From contig JBBPYR010000338.1 in assembly GCA_038199755.1 (NCBI GenBank), forward strand, positions 1 through 25,773: a stretch of DNA of 25,773 nt, in the 5' to 3' direction. The DNA is from JBBPYR01 sp038199755. Its GTDB lineage: Bacteria > Chloroflexota > Ktedonobacteria > Ktedonobacterales > Ktedonobacteraceae. How positions within the stretch are numbered: the first letter of the stretch is position 1; each line of letters opens with the position of its first letter. A program made the translations under genes and the position numbers. Positions 8,601 through 15,600 of this stretch are shown piece after piece. The notes below the pieces were generated by a model that was not told where the DNA came from, did no database searches, and saw nothing but the letters and a program-made list of their open reading frames with translations.

Positions 8601-8920
8601 ATGCTTTCAAGCTGATGAAACTGGGGCCACTCATCGGCAAGCGCACTTGGGGTGGCGTTATCGGTATCTTACCGCGGCACTGGCTGGTGGACAATACGCG
8701 CACAACGCAGCCAGAGTACGCCAACTGGTTCATGGACGTTGGTTGGCATATCGAGAACTACGGCACTGACCCTGACATAGAGGTTGACATCTCGCCGCAG
8801 GACTACGCCAACGGTGTTGACACCCAACTCGAACGCGCCATCGCCGAAGCACTACGCATCGCCGAGACCTATCCCGTGCTAGAACCCGTTCCCGGCGAAA
8901 AACCCAGGCGCAATAAATAA
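5633..8920 (+). CDS. Tricorn-type protease (S41 family)
   Basis: Cytoplasmic peptidase of 1095 aa that in other organisms trims oligopeptides downstream of the proteasome or other proteases. The first two thirds are WD/PD40-type beta-propeller repeats (for example SHPSFSPDGQHLAFVG and YGLAWSPDSRWLAYSF). A PDZ-like segment follows (about 780-860), then the S41 protease core. The catalytic residues line up with archaeal tricorn: S759-H760 (GTSHAY), nucleophile S983 (TCSNGDIF) and E1041 (HIENYGTDPD). There is no signal peptide, consistent with a cytoplasmic enzyme. A highly charged Glu/Lys/Thr-rich insert at about 517-565 interrupts the propeller region and resembles a flexible linker. Length is close to the roughly 1,070-aa archaeal protein. 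The start has a strong GAAGGAGG site. No partner aminopeptidase gene is adjacent. Confidence 0.93.
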   Translation: MVAQGYVRFPTIHQDHIAFVSEDDLWLVSDQGGRAERLTNSNGRISHPSFSPDGQHLAFVGREEGPPEVYIMPTLGGPAQRLTFDADFCNVLGWSRSGEHILYASSKEHFSYYFTQIYTISPQGGPTTQLPIGRANAISYGPRGGVVIGRNIEEPAYWKRYRGGRVGHLWCDSEGTGTFKRLLNFHGNVADPCWVGERIYFLSDHEGIGNIYSCTPQGEDLRRHSDQQDFYARHLSTDGQRLVFCAGADLYLFEPQADFIQRLPLTTPSQRSQLNRKFVSAGLYLDTYDLHPEGHAVALTTRGKAFAMSNWEGAVIQHGEPDGVRYRFLTWLNDGQRLVAICDAPGRETLVVFDPESDVDPKLLTEIELGRCTSLSVSPEFDVVAIANHRHELILVDLENAAAERIDRSDYARIYGLAWSPDSRWLAYSFAIGQKRRAIKLYNMENGQSHIVTNPVLEDSSPTFDPEGKYLYFLGQRIFNPVRDAHQFDYGFPRGIMPYALPLQSNLHSPFIIESKLQKEATKRREAAAEGAEAKETNESEEEATETNTEDEKQKPAEEVEDTKKVKEVVIDLEGIIERAQPFPVKEARYYTIHAIKGKVLFLSFPIDSLSHPGHENHSPKGIIESYDLETQKIEKLIDGADSFKLSRDQKTLIYSSHHHLRVVKAGEKPPRGESDQPGKETAWLNLNRIRISVQPLAEWQQMFAEAWRLQREQFWTEDMSGVDWDAIYAQYKPLLARVGSRSELSDLIHELQGELGTSHAYESGGEYRAARYYRQGFLGIDWLYDATTQRYHIGHIVRGDPSDATATSPLTLPGLGVASGDALLAINGQRVGPKRSPQELLVFQADREVQLTIESVHNKELRIITVPTLTSETKARYREWVEQNRQFVHQHSNGRVGYIHIPDMGIRGFAEFHRSYLMEFDYPALIVDVRWNTGGHVSELLLEKLARKRIGYSFSRWGKPEPYPEESPHGPMVALANEHTCSNGDIFSHAFKLMKLGPLIGKRTWGGVIGILPRHWLVDNTRTTQPEYANWFMDVGWHIENYGTDPDIEVDISPQDYANGVDTQLERAIAEALRIAETYPVLEPVPGEKPRRNK

Positions 8921-8971
8921 ACCGTTGGTCTGGGTAGCGCATCAATGATACGCTGCCCAGGCCAACGGTTT
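8919..8971. terminator. Bidirectional terminator shared by convergent tricorn and hutF-like genes
   Basis: The arms at 8919-8939 and 8951-8971 form a 21-bp stem with two G-U wobbles and an 11-base loop. The left arm begins inside the tricorn stop codon and the right arm ends inside the hutF-like stop codon. A T5 run follows at 8980-8984 on the plus strand. On the minus strand the stem is followed directly by an A/T-rich stretch. Confidence 0.8.
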
Positions 8972-10301
8972 ATACAACCTTTTTCCCTTGCACCCACACC
9001 GCCTTTATCACGTCCGCAGATGCGCCGAAAAAGAGTATATCCAGCAGGTCTTCCCGTGTCCACCCTTGCATAGACGGGTGCTTGAGGTCGATGGCGATAC
9101 AATCGGCGGCTTTGCCAGGGACAAGCTCCCCTATCTGTTGTTGTCCTAAGGCGATGGCACCACCGCGTGTGCCAATATCGAGCAGCAGAGGGCCGGGGGA
9201 GTCCATCTTTTCACACACCAGCACGCGCCGTTGCTGATAGCGCATGCGTGCCGAATACTCCGCCCAGCGTAGTTCCTCCACGGGATCAAGGCGCGTGTTG
9301 CTATCAGAGCCTATAGCGAGCAAAATATCAGCGGCCATCAGTTCAGCGTAGGGCGCGATACCATCGCCAAGATCGCCCTCCGTCGTTGGACACACACAGA
9401 CTACACAGCCGTTTTTCGCCAGCAGAGCCAATTCCGTTGCGTTGGCGTGCGTGGCATGGATAATGGTTGTTCGCGGCCCCAACGCGTCAAAGCGGTCAAG
9501 CAATTCGATAGGTGTACAACCATAGGCCACTTGACACTGCTCAATCTCCTGTAGTTGTTCGTCAGCATGCACATGGAGAGGGAGATTGTACGTCTGGCAA
9601 TACGCGGCGATGGCACGAAACCAGGACTCCGGAACGGCCCGTACCGAGTGCGGAGCCAAGCCAACCGCGACTTTTCCCTCGCTGCGTAAATCATCGACGC
9701 GCTGCAAATACGCATCCACTGAGGCATCACAAAAACGTAGCTGCTCCCTCTCTGGTGGCCGATGAAAGCCGCTCTGCGCGTATGCCGTCATCAACAATAC
9801 TATGCGAATACCTGCGTCGTGTGCCGCGCTACAAACCGCCTCCGCCATGGCGTTCGCCTGCGCATAAGGCTTGCCATCAGGCTGATGATGCACATAATGA
9901 AATTCACCCACCGTCGTATACCCTGCCCGCAACATCTCTCGATAGGTTGTATACGCGCTGGCATACAAGCTCTCAGGCGTCAAACGCTGCGCCTCAGCAT
10001 ACATAGCATGTCGCCACGTCCAGAACGTATCCTGCCCTGCCTGGGTAGCGTGTGAACGCTGTGGGTGATGCGTATGGCCGCGCAGCGCACGTTGAAACAC
10101 ATGGCTATGCGCATTCACAAAGCCCGGTAAGAGCAACGTATCCTGCATATCGCTACGTCCCGGTTCACCTTCAATCGCTGGTGCCTCATGCGCCTCAAGC
10201 AGCGAGATAATCTGTCCCTGCTCATCCAGCGTGACAACCATGTTTTCTCGTATACCATCTGCTGTATAGAGATAGGTTGGGGTTAGGTACGTGTATGACA
10301 T
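8970..10301 (-). CDS. hutF: Formimidoylglutamate deiminase (HutF-like amidohydrolase)
   Basis: Predicted to hydrolyse N-formimino-L-glutamate to N-formyl-L-glutamate and ammonia in the HutF branch of histidine degradation. The 443-aa protein has the amidohydrolase metal ligands: HxH in FVNAHSHVFQRALRG (H65, H67), HVHADEQ (H245), the IHATH strand (H282) and GSDSN (D333). The deiminase-type segments VGEFHYVHH, GLAPHSVRAV and CPTTEGDLGDG are typical of HutF, as is RLDPVEELRWAEY. ATG 10301 is preceded by AGAAGG; a longer in-frame start at 10337 is not supported. No other hut genes are visible, so a related ATZ/TRZ-type deaminase of another substrate remains possible. It lies just downstream of the TPR-CHAT gene on the same strand, 38 bases away, and could be read through from it. 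Confidence 0.85.
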   Translation of the reverse strand: MSYTYLTPTYLYTADGIRENMVVTLDEQGQIISLLEAHEAPAIEGEPGRSDMQDTLLLPGFVNAHSHVFQRALRGHTHHPQRSHATQAGQDTFWTWRHAMYAEAQRLTPESLYASAYTTYREMLRAGYTTVGEFHYVHHQPDGKPYAQANAMAEAVCSAAHDAGIRIVLLMTAYAQSGFHRPPEREQLRFCDASVDAYLQRVDDLRSEGKVAVGLAPHSVRAVPESWFRAIAAYCQTYNLPLHVHADEQLQEIEQCQVAYGCTPIELLDRFDALGPRTTIIHATHANATELALLAKNGCVVCVCPTTEGDLGDGIAPYAELMAADILLAIGSDSNTRLDPVEELRWAEYSARMRYQQRRVLVCEKMDSPGPLLLDIGTRGGAIALGQQQIGELVPGKAADCIAIDLKHPSMQGWTREDLLDILFFGASADVIKAVWVQGKKVV

Positions 10302-10339
10302 AGTAGCCTTCTCTCTTGCTCTCAGTATGAATAACACGC

Positions 10340-13297
10340 TTACAGCGTACCATAATCGCCGATGAGGTGAAAAGCGGCCCAGAAGTAGGGATGAACACGA
10401 TAGGGGCGCACAGAGGTACGGGCACGGGCCAGAAAGTAGCGTTGCGCGTTCGCCAAGGCCGTTGCCTTTGTTGCCCCTCCGAGCAAGGAGTAGTAGAACA
10501 TCTCCATCAGTTCGGCACTGCTGGCATCATCCACTTTCCAGAGCGTGGGCAATAGCGAGGCGGCACCCGCGTACAAAAAGCCACGTCCAAGCCCGATGAC
10601 TTCATCCACGCCACGTACCACGGCTCGTCCAGTTTCACAAGCACTCAGCGTGATGAGTGAGCACGCGGAAAGGTCAAGGTTAAACACTTCAATGGTATCG
10701 AGATTGTGGTCCGCCAGTTTGATATAGGAGAAGTTGGGAGCATCGAGACGGAAGAGGCCATGAGCAGCGATATGCACCACCGGACTCAGCGATCCTCTCT
10801 CCACTAGCAGTGCGGTAGTGGCATCAGCATCCAGTGCTGGTGCCACGCCCAGTTGTTGTGCGACCGCCTTTGCTTCCTGCAAAGCGTACAGCAGCCGTCC
10901 TTTATCAGAGAGCCCCAGCACCAGCGCGTTCTGAAGAACGATCCCGTCGCGACTGATTTGCTGCCCGCGTTGCCGACAGATATCCAGAATAGTCGCGGCA
11001 GGCAGATACGAGATATCATACTGCTCAATCAAAAACTGCACACCATCAAAAAGGCAATGGAAGGGCAAATAGTGCAGCATACCGTAGGGAACGATGATCA
11101 GGCGTTCACAGTTGCGGGTCGCCTCCAGAATAGGACGGATCAAAATAGCATACAGCTTTTGTAGCAAGCCCAGGCTATTCTCTTGTAAACCAGCAAAGGC
11201 GGCTGAGCGATCTTCTGTCCCGGCAGCATGAGCCGCCATATCCAGATTTGCCTGCCAGACCGTGAGCAAGCGTTCCAATTTCGGAACCGCCCCCGGCACA
11301 GCTTGCACATCGATGCCTTGCCGCGACATCGAGAAAATGTACAGGTCTTGGCCCGCAATATAGTACTCTAGCAGCAGGGTGCCCGCTTCGAGCGTGGGCC
11401 AGAGCGATGTTACAATGCTATTCGTCCACGATGGCTGTTGCCGTGCCACCAATTCACCACCGGAGCGCACCTGTATTTGCTCTAGCAGGTGCTCAATTTC
11501 ACGCTCACAACGCTGCATCTCTTGCTTGGCTCGTGTTGGCCCGACCGCCTGAATGCGGCGCATGGCAGTATCGGTCAAGTTCGCGTCATTCTCAACTTCA
11601 TACACAATTGAGCTAAACCACGCCTGATCTTCGCGCAACTTGGAGAGATTTCCGACAATCAGCTCGCCTGTTTTATCGCCAGCACGCAAGTGGATATCCA
11701 TATTATTGCGCAGGTAGTCACCCAACACGCGCGATTTCGCCTTCTCAACATAGACTAAAGCCTGTTCTATGTTTCCTGTGCGCAAAGCCAACAGCATTGC
11801 ACGTTGATAAATGCCGCCCTTATTCTCAAGATAACTCGTGCGCTCATCCAGGATCAAGCGGCTCTGCACATCCTCAATTCCCTGCACCGCACGATCATAG
11901 TAGTGTGCAGCTGCTTCCAGATCACCGACAAATTCCGCCAACTGCCCCAGTAAGTCATCACACTCATAGCGCAGATCGAGCAAACCCTGCGCCTGAGCGA
12001 TATCAAGGGCATGACGACACAGATGAGCTGCGGTGGCAATGTCTTTTTTGGTGTAAGAGATCCGTGCCAGCAACAGGTTGGCACGTGCCAACTGTGGCAA
12101 ATCTTCCCGTTCCGCGAACGAATCGGCCACGTGTTGCGCCTCACGTAGGCTGGCTTCAAGTTGACCATCGGCAAAATACAGTTCGGCACGGCGCAAACGG
12201 GCAAGGGCGGAGAGACGCATCAAGCCACCCTCTTCGAGCAGATCGCTTGCCTCTTGCAGCATCTCCTCGGCCTCACGAAATTCTCCTTCCGCCGTGACCG
12301 CGGCGGCAAGGTGCATCAGAGAACGTGCAAGATTGTGGCGATGGGCAGGGGCAGATGAGGTGTGGAAGAAGGTGACGGTCTCCTGCGCTAACTCGTATGC
12401 CTCACGCACACGGTTCAGGCGCATCAAACAGAGGCACATCGGTTGCGCCACCTCTGCCGCCGATGCCAGCATGGCATGTTTTTTGAACAAGGCACGACTA
12501 CGATTGAAGAGGCGCAGTGCGTCGCTGTAATGCCCTTGCGCGGCATAACTATCAGCAATGTTTAAATCCTCGCGTGCCACCGATATTTCTTGTGCCTCAC
12601 CATAGTTCAAAAATATCAGACGCGCCTGCTCGTGGAGGGCGATGGCCTCGCGAAACTTGCCCTGCGCCGCCAACGTGAGAGCCTTGTTGCCACGGGCACG
12701 CGCAATATTCAGGTCAACCCCTTCACCGTGTCGTTGATAGGTTTCAATGGCTCGATCAAACAAACGCAACGCCTGCTCATACTGACCTAACTCGTAGTGA
12801 ATAACGCCTGCATTCACATCCACCTGTGCCGCACGGACCAGCTTATGATGGCTCATAAAAATATCGTACGCGGCAGTGGCATCACGCAGAGCCTCAGTTG
12901 TACGACTCAAATTCAGGCAGGCACTAATGCGCCCGATGCGTGTACGCGCCCAACCAACTTGATCGCCCATCGCCAGAAATTCTTCACCCGCCGCGTCAAA
13001 GAAGGGCAATGACTCCTGGTCGCGCTCCATACGCCGCAAGGCATCACCGCGTGCCATTAAACCGAGGGCGCGGTAATATTTTTCGCCCGTCAATTGTGCG
13101 ATCAGCAGAATGTAGCCGGAGAAGAGCAACGAACGTTGACCGTCATTGGTCCAATGACGGTCTGCTTGTTTCTTAATTAGATGTACGAGCCTGTCAAGAG
13201 CTTCTGGGCTGTAACGCGGCACATGCGTTTGTAATAGTTGCTTTCCTCGCTCTTCACTCTCGTCTAGCAAGGTATCAACTAGCTTCTGCGGCAGCAT
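10340..13297 (-). CDS. TPR-CHAT caspase-like protease
   Basis: Protein of about 985 aa. Residues about 30-560 consist of tandem tetratricopeptide repeats (for example YELGQYEQALRLFDRAIETY). A helical connector leads to a C-terminal CHAT domain (about 650-985), a caspase-related cysteine peptidase fold. The catalytic dyad is intact: H846 in VHIAAHG and C887 in LSACETG. Other CHAT landmarks are LIIVPYGMLHYLPFHCLF and the closing HPYFWAAFHLIGDYG. The TPR part probably senses or docks a partner and the CHAT part cleaves a protein. ATG 13297 has GAGGA about 10 bases upstream; an in-frame TTG at 13345 is the alternative. It is the third gene of an operon with a sigma factor and a zinc-finger anti-sigma-like gene, which makes the latter a plausible target (inference). 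Confidence 0.9.
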   Translation of the reverse strand: MLPQKLVDTLLDESEERGKQLLQTHVPRYSPEALDRLVHLIKKQADRHWTNDGQRSLLFSGYILLIAQLTGEKYYRALGLMARGDALRRMERDQESLPFFDAAGEEFLAMGDQVGWARTRIGRISACLNLSRTTEALRDATAAYDIFMSHHKLVRAAQVDVNAGVIHYELGQYEQALRLFDRAIETYQRHGEGVDLNIARARGNKALTLAAQGKFREAIALHEQARLIFLNYGEAQEISVAREDLNIADSYAAQGHYSDALRLFNRSRALFKKHAMLASAAEVAQPMCLCLMRLNRVREAYELAQETVTFFHTSSAPAHRHNLARSLMHLAAAVTAEGEFREAEEMLQEASDLLEEGGLMRLSALARLRRAELYFADGQLEASLREAQHVADSFAEREDLPQLARANLLLARISYTKKDIATAAHLCRHALDIAQAQGLLDLRYECDDLLGQLAEFVGDLEAAAHYYDRAVQGIEDVQSRLILDERTSYLENKGGIYQRAMLLALRTGNIEQALVYVEKAKSRVLGDYLRNNMDIHLRAGDKTGELIVGNLSKLREDQAWFSSIVYEVENDANLTDTAMRRIQAVGPTRAKQEMQRCEREIEHLLEQIQVRSGGELVARQQPSWTNSIVTSLWPTLEAGTLLLEYYIAGQDLYIFSMSRQGIDVQAVPGAVPKLERLLTVWQANLDMAAHAAGTEDRSAAFAGLQENSLGLLQKLYAILIRPILEATRNCERLIIVPYGMLHYLPFHCLFDGVQFLIEQYDISYLPAATILDICRQRGQQISRDGIVLQNALVLGLSDKGRLLYALQEAKAVAQQLGVAPALDADATTALLVERGSLSPVVHIAAHGLFRLDAPNFSYIKLADHNLDTIEVFNLDLSACSLITLSACETGRAVVRGVDEVIGLGRGFLYAGAASLLPTLWKVDDASSAELMEMFYYSLLGGATKATALANAQRYFLARARTSVRPYRVHPYFWAAFHLIGDYGTL

Positions 13298-13396
13298 ACT
13301 ATCGCCATCCTCGGCATCAAGGTCCCGTAAGTGTGAGGGAGGCAAACACGGAACTCGGTGAGCCCTATATCCGTCACCCGCACACTTGCAGACACA

Positions 13397-14221
13397 TTAC
13401 TCTTGAGGCATAACCGCAAGTTGATCTACAACAACGACGCCTTCCGCTAATTGAAGCTCTAACGTATACGTGCCAGGAGCGACGGAGGAAAACACAAAGT
13501 TCCCCAGTTCATCAATAACCTGTGTATACACTGCATTCTCCTGCGTCATCAACTGCACAGAAGTCCCCTGAAGAGCCTCTAGGGCAGCTCCCTTGCGTGT
13601 GACCAAGCCGATCAACTGCAAAGCATCGCGGCGATTGAGGCCGCGTTCAGCCTGAATGGAGATATTCAGATCTTCGGCGGTGTACAGACGCGGCCATACA
13701 GGGAGTTGAGTCACATCACGCTGAAAGGCGAGCCGTGGCTGCGGCGGTACCAGCGTGGCAATGATGCGACGCGCACCCGCTAACGTGCGTTCACGCAACT
13801 CTTCCAAGGTTCGCTTCGCATCCTGAACAGGATGATGGTTATTCTGGAAGGAGCGTGCTGACACACTCACCTGCGGTACAGGTATACTCTCGACCAGCAT
13901 GGGATCATTCGCCAGGAATTCAGTCAAGACCGTCACCTCAGCTGCGCATGAGACGCACATGTTAAGATGATTTTTTATCCAGGCCACTTCATTCCCTTGC
14001 AGGAGACCCATCTGATATTCACCTAGTACCTGGCTCGGTGGGCAATCCCACCGATAGAGCTTTTTGAAAAGTCTGTGGTCCATTCGTTTATAGGTCGCCA
14101 ATTGATATGAGCAGCGTTCACACTCCGCTAGGTGTTCTATGACCACTGGTCGTATCTGTTCCCCCGCAAGACAGGCGATAAGTTCCTCATCGCGAATGGT
14201 GCCCGGTTTACTACACTCCAT
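13397..14221 (-). CDS. Soluble double zinc-finger (ZAS/HC2-type) anti-sigma-like protein
   Basis: Protein of 274 aa. The N-terminal 95 residues hold two HC2-type zinc-binding motifs: H30-x3-C34-x2-C37 with C3 upstream, and C60-x24-H85-x3-C89-x2-C92. Such motifs are typical of zinc-binding anti-sigma domains. A linker of about 100 residues with an Arg-rich helix follows. The C-terminal 80 residues resemble a carboxypeptidase-regulatory-like beta sandwich (LVTRKGAALEALQGTSVQL, then FVFSSVAPGTYTLELQL). There is no membrane helix, unlike many anti-sigma factors. The start has AAAGGA 7 bases upstream. It lies between the sigma factor gene (147 bp upstream) and the TPR-CHAT protease gene. An anti-sigma role is inferred from motif and position; an adaptor role is possible. 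Confidence 0.75.
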   Translation of the reverse strand: MECSKPGTIRDEELIACLAGEQIRPVVIEHLAECERCSYQLATYKRMDHRLFKKLYRWDCPPSQVLGEYQMGLLQGNEVAWIKNHLNMCVSCAAEVTVLTEFLANDPMLVESIPVPQVSVSARSFQNNHHPVQDAKRTLEELRERTLAGARRIIATLVPPQPRLAFQRDVTQLPVWPRLYTAEDLNISIQAERGLNRRDALQLIGLVTRKGAALEALQGTSVQLMTQENAVYTQVIDELGNFVFSSVAPGTYTLELQLAEGVVVVDQLAVMPQE

Positions 14222-14368
14222 GAGCGTTTCCTTTAGTCAACATAATATTCAGGTGTAGCAAAACTAACGACTCTCCCCAGTGCCGCCAGTACAACCACAT
14301 CCTACTCAGCAATTTGTTTTCCACTTCATCTCAATAAACGGGTCTTGCTACTGTTTTAGCAGTCGTCC

Positions 14369-15130
14369 TCAGTACATTTGACGGAACAATGCCAGCAAGC
14401 GCCGATTACGACGCAAGCGCTCTAACACGTTGCGCTTGATGCGGTAGACATCATCAACGGTAGGAAACAAGCGACGATGTTGACTGCTGATCTCGCTTGG
14501 CTTCATGCCTTGAATATAGGCAAGATAGATCAGTACACGCTCATCTTCCCCATTGAGCTCTTCCTGAATCACCTGCCATAACCCCTGTGCCGAGATGTTT
14601 GAGACGACATCATCGGCGGGATCATCGCTAGCAGGCTCTTGTTCTATCAGCTCTAACGTCTCCTCATATTGACGGGATTGGCGAGACCGAACCTCATCTG
14701 CAACGACACTATGCACACACATCTTGAGGTATTTCAAAATGGCCGCAAGTGAGTCGAAATTTTCCATTTTTGCAGGTGTGAGGGCCTGCGAAAATTTGGC
14801 GAAGGCTGCATTGACGAGGGGTCCGCTTCCATCTTGCCCCAAGAGCGGGGTTGCACTTTGATGTTGCGTCACCCATGTGAGCACGAGTGGCGCATATTGT
14901 TGATAAATACAAGTCCAGGCACCATCATCACGCTTGACGATGGCACGACGAAACATTTCAAGGCAATAACGATCATTTGACGCATTCTGCTTGAGAAATT
15001 TGTTTGTCTCTTCCGAACAACAACGGGCAAGCTCATTAATGGGCAGTTGCTCGGGTTTCGGTATATTGTTCCCTTGTCCTCTCAAACCCGCTTGCGTGCC
15101 TCCGAGTTGAGAAGGGTTGCGAGACTCCAT
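14369..15130 (-). CDS. Sigma-70 family (ECF-like) RNA polymerase sigma factor
   Basis: Protein of 253 aa. The sigma-2 region spans about 65-165 (AWTCIYQQYAPLVLTWV, then FDSLAAILKYLKMCVHSVVADEVRSR). The acidic segment LELIEQEPASDDPADDV separates it from sigma-4 (about 193-253), which contains NGEDERVLIYLAYIQGMKPSEIS and the basic recognition helix VYRIKRNVLERLRRNRRL. There is no sigma-3 domain, as in ECF factors. The N-terminal extension of about 50 residues is longer than usual. ATG 15130 is chosen because GGGAG lies 9 bases upstream; an in-frame TTG two codons earlier is too close to that site. It is the first gene of the sigma / zinc-finger / TPR-CHAT operon and is probably regulated post-translationally by the second gene's product. 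Confidence 0.82.
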   Translation of the reverse strand: MESRNPSQLGGTQAGLRGQGNNIPKPEQLPINELARCCSEETNKFLKQNASNDRYCLEMFRRAIVKRDDGAWTCIYQQYAPLVLTWVTQHQSATPLLGQDGSGPLVNAAFAKFSQALTPAKMENFDSLAAILKYLKMCVHSVVADEVRSRQSRQYEETLELIEQEPASDDPADDVVSNISAQGLWQVIQEELNGEDERVLIYLAYIQGMKPSEISSQHRRLFPTVDDVYRIKRNVLERLRRNRRLLALFRQMY

Positions 15131-15183
15131 CGACAATAGCTCCCTGCTTCCAAATACTTACACAGTCCGCAATGCATCTATGC

Positions 15184-15212
15184 AGTATAGCATGAGAAAA
15201 AGATACGAACAA
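15184..15212 (-). promoter_or_regulatory. Candidate sigma-70-type promoter of the sigma/zinc-finger/TPR-CHAT operon
   Basis: On the minus strand TTGTTC (15212-15207), a 17-base spacer and TATACT (15189-15184). It lies about 50 bases upstream of the sigma-factor start. I see no ECF-type GGAAC/CGT pair at the right spacing, so direct autoregulation is not supported. Confidence 0.55.
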
Positions 15213-15385
15213 GTCGCCTTATTATCTCATGTTCCTGCCACGAAATGCGAAAGTTTAGTACTATTAGCATATAGCACATTCTTCCTATCTTTGTGAGAAA
15301 GGTTACTGAAAATGAATAAACATTCATGTAATACCCGTGTATTTACATATAATAGATGATAAAAGCTTGCTTATGCACTGAATAA

Positions 15386-15414
15386 TTGTCAACGTTATGC
15401 CTTTGTGATATGCT
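15386..15414 (+). promoter_or_regulatory. Candidate promoter of the dCache sensor gene
   Basis: TTGTCA (15386-15391), a 17-base spacer and TATGCT (15409-15414). The implied leader is about 180 bases long and includes the hairpin at 15490-15506. Confidence 0.45.
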
Positions 15415-15489
15415 TGTATCGCTCGTTAACAAGAGTTCGCTCGCATACAATTAAGCACGATATACGATAGATGAACAATAAAATGACGA

Positions 15490-15506
15490 GCCATTTCGTA
15501 AATGGC
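15490..15506 (+). other. Hairpin in the 5' leader of the dCache gene
   Basis: Perfect inverted repeat GCCATTT-CGT-AAATGGC. A second possible pairing, GCCAGG (15510-15515) with CCTGGC, flanks the next 40 bases. No known riboswitch consensus is recognised. Confidence 0.4.
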
Positions 15507-15600
15507 GTTGCCAGGAGATAAGGTAGTGTGGTCATGACAGGACGACCTGGCCTATACTCGCGTAGTTCAGTAATTTACTAGGGATGGAAGTGGGTTTTTC

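Larger units (their letters stand above)
15131..15600. other. Divergent intergenic region between the sigma-factor operon and the dCache gene
   Basis: About 470 AT-rich bases with no convincing gene. It holds one candidate promoter for each strand (15184-15212 minus, 15386-15414 plus). An imperfect dyad, ATGTAATAC-CCGT-GTATTTACAT, lies at 15326-15348. A perfect 7-bp hairpin lies at 15490-15506 in the leader of the plus-strand gene. Confidence 0.5.

Noticed and set aside
9512..10006. Plus-strand 164-codon open frame inside the hutF-like gene
   Set aside because: It lies antisense to a gene with clear family motifs, its translation is His/Pro/Arg-rich with no recognisable fold, and it has no ribosome-binding site of note.
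11797..12297. Plus-strand 166-codon open frame inside the TPR-CHAT gene
   Set aside because: Antisense shadow of the TPR region; the composition (His, Pro, Ser) is that of a complementary-strand artefact.
10340..15130. A type III-E CRISPR (Craspase-like) locus
   Set aside because: TPR-CHAT and a sigma factor are present, but I found no repeat array, no Cas gene and no Csx30-like gene in the window, so only the logic is compared.
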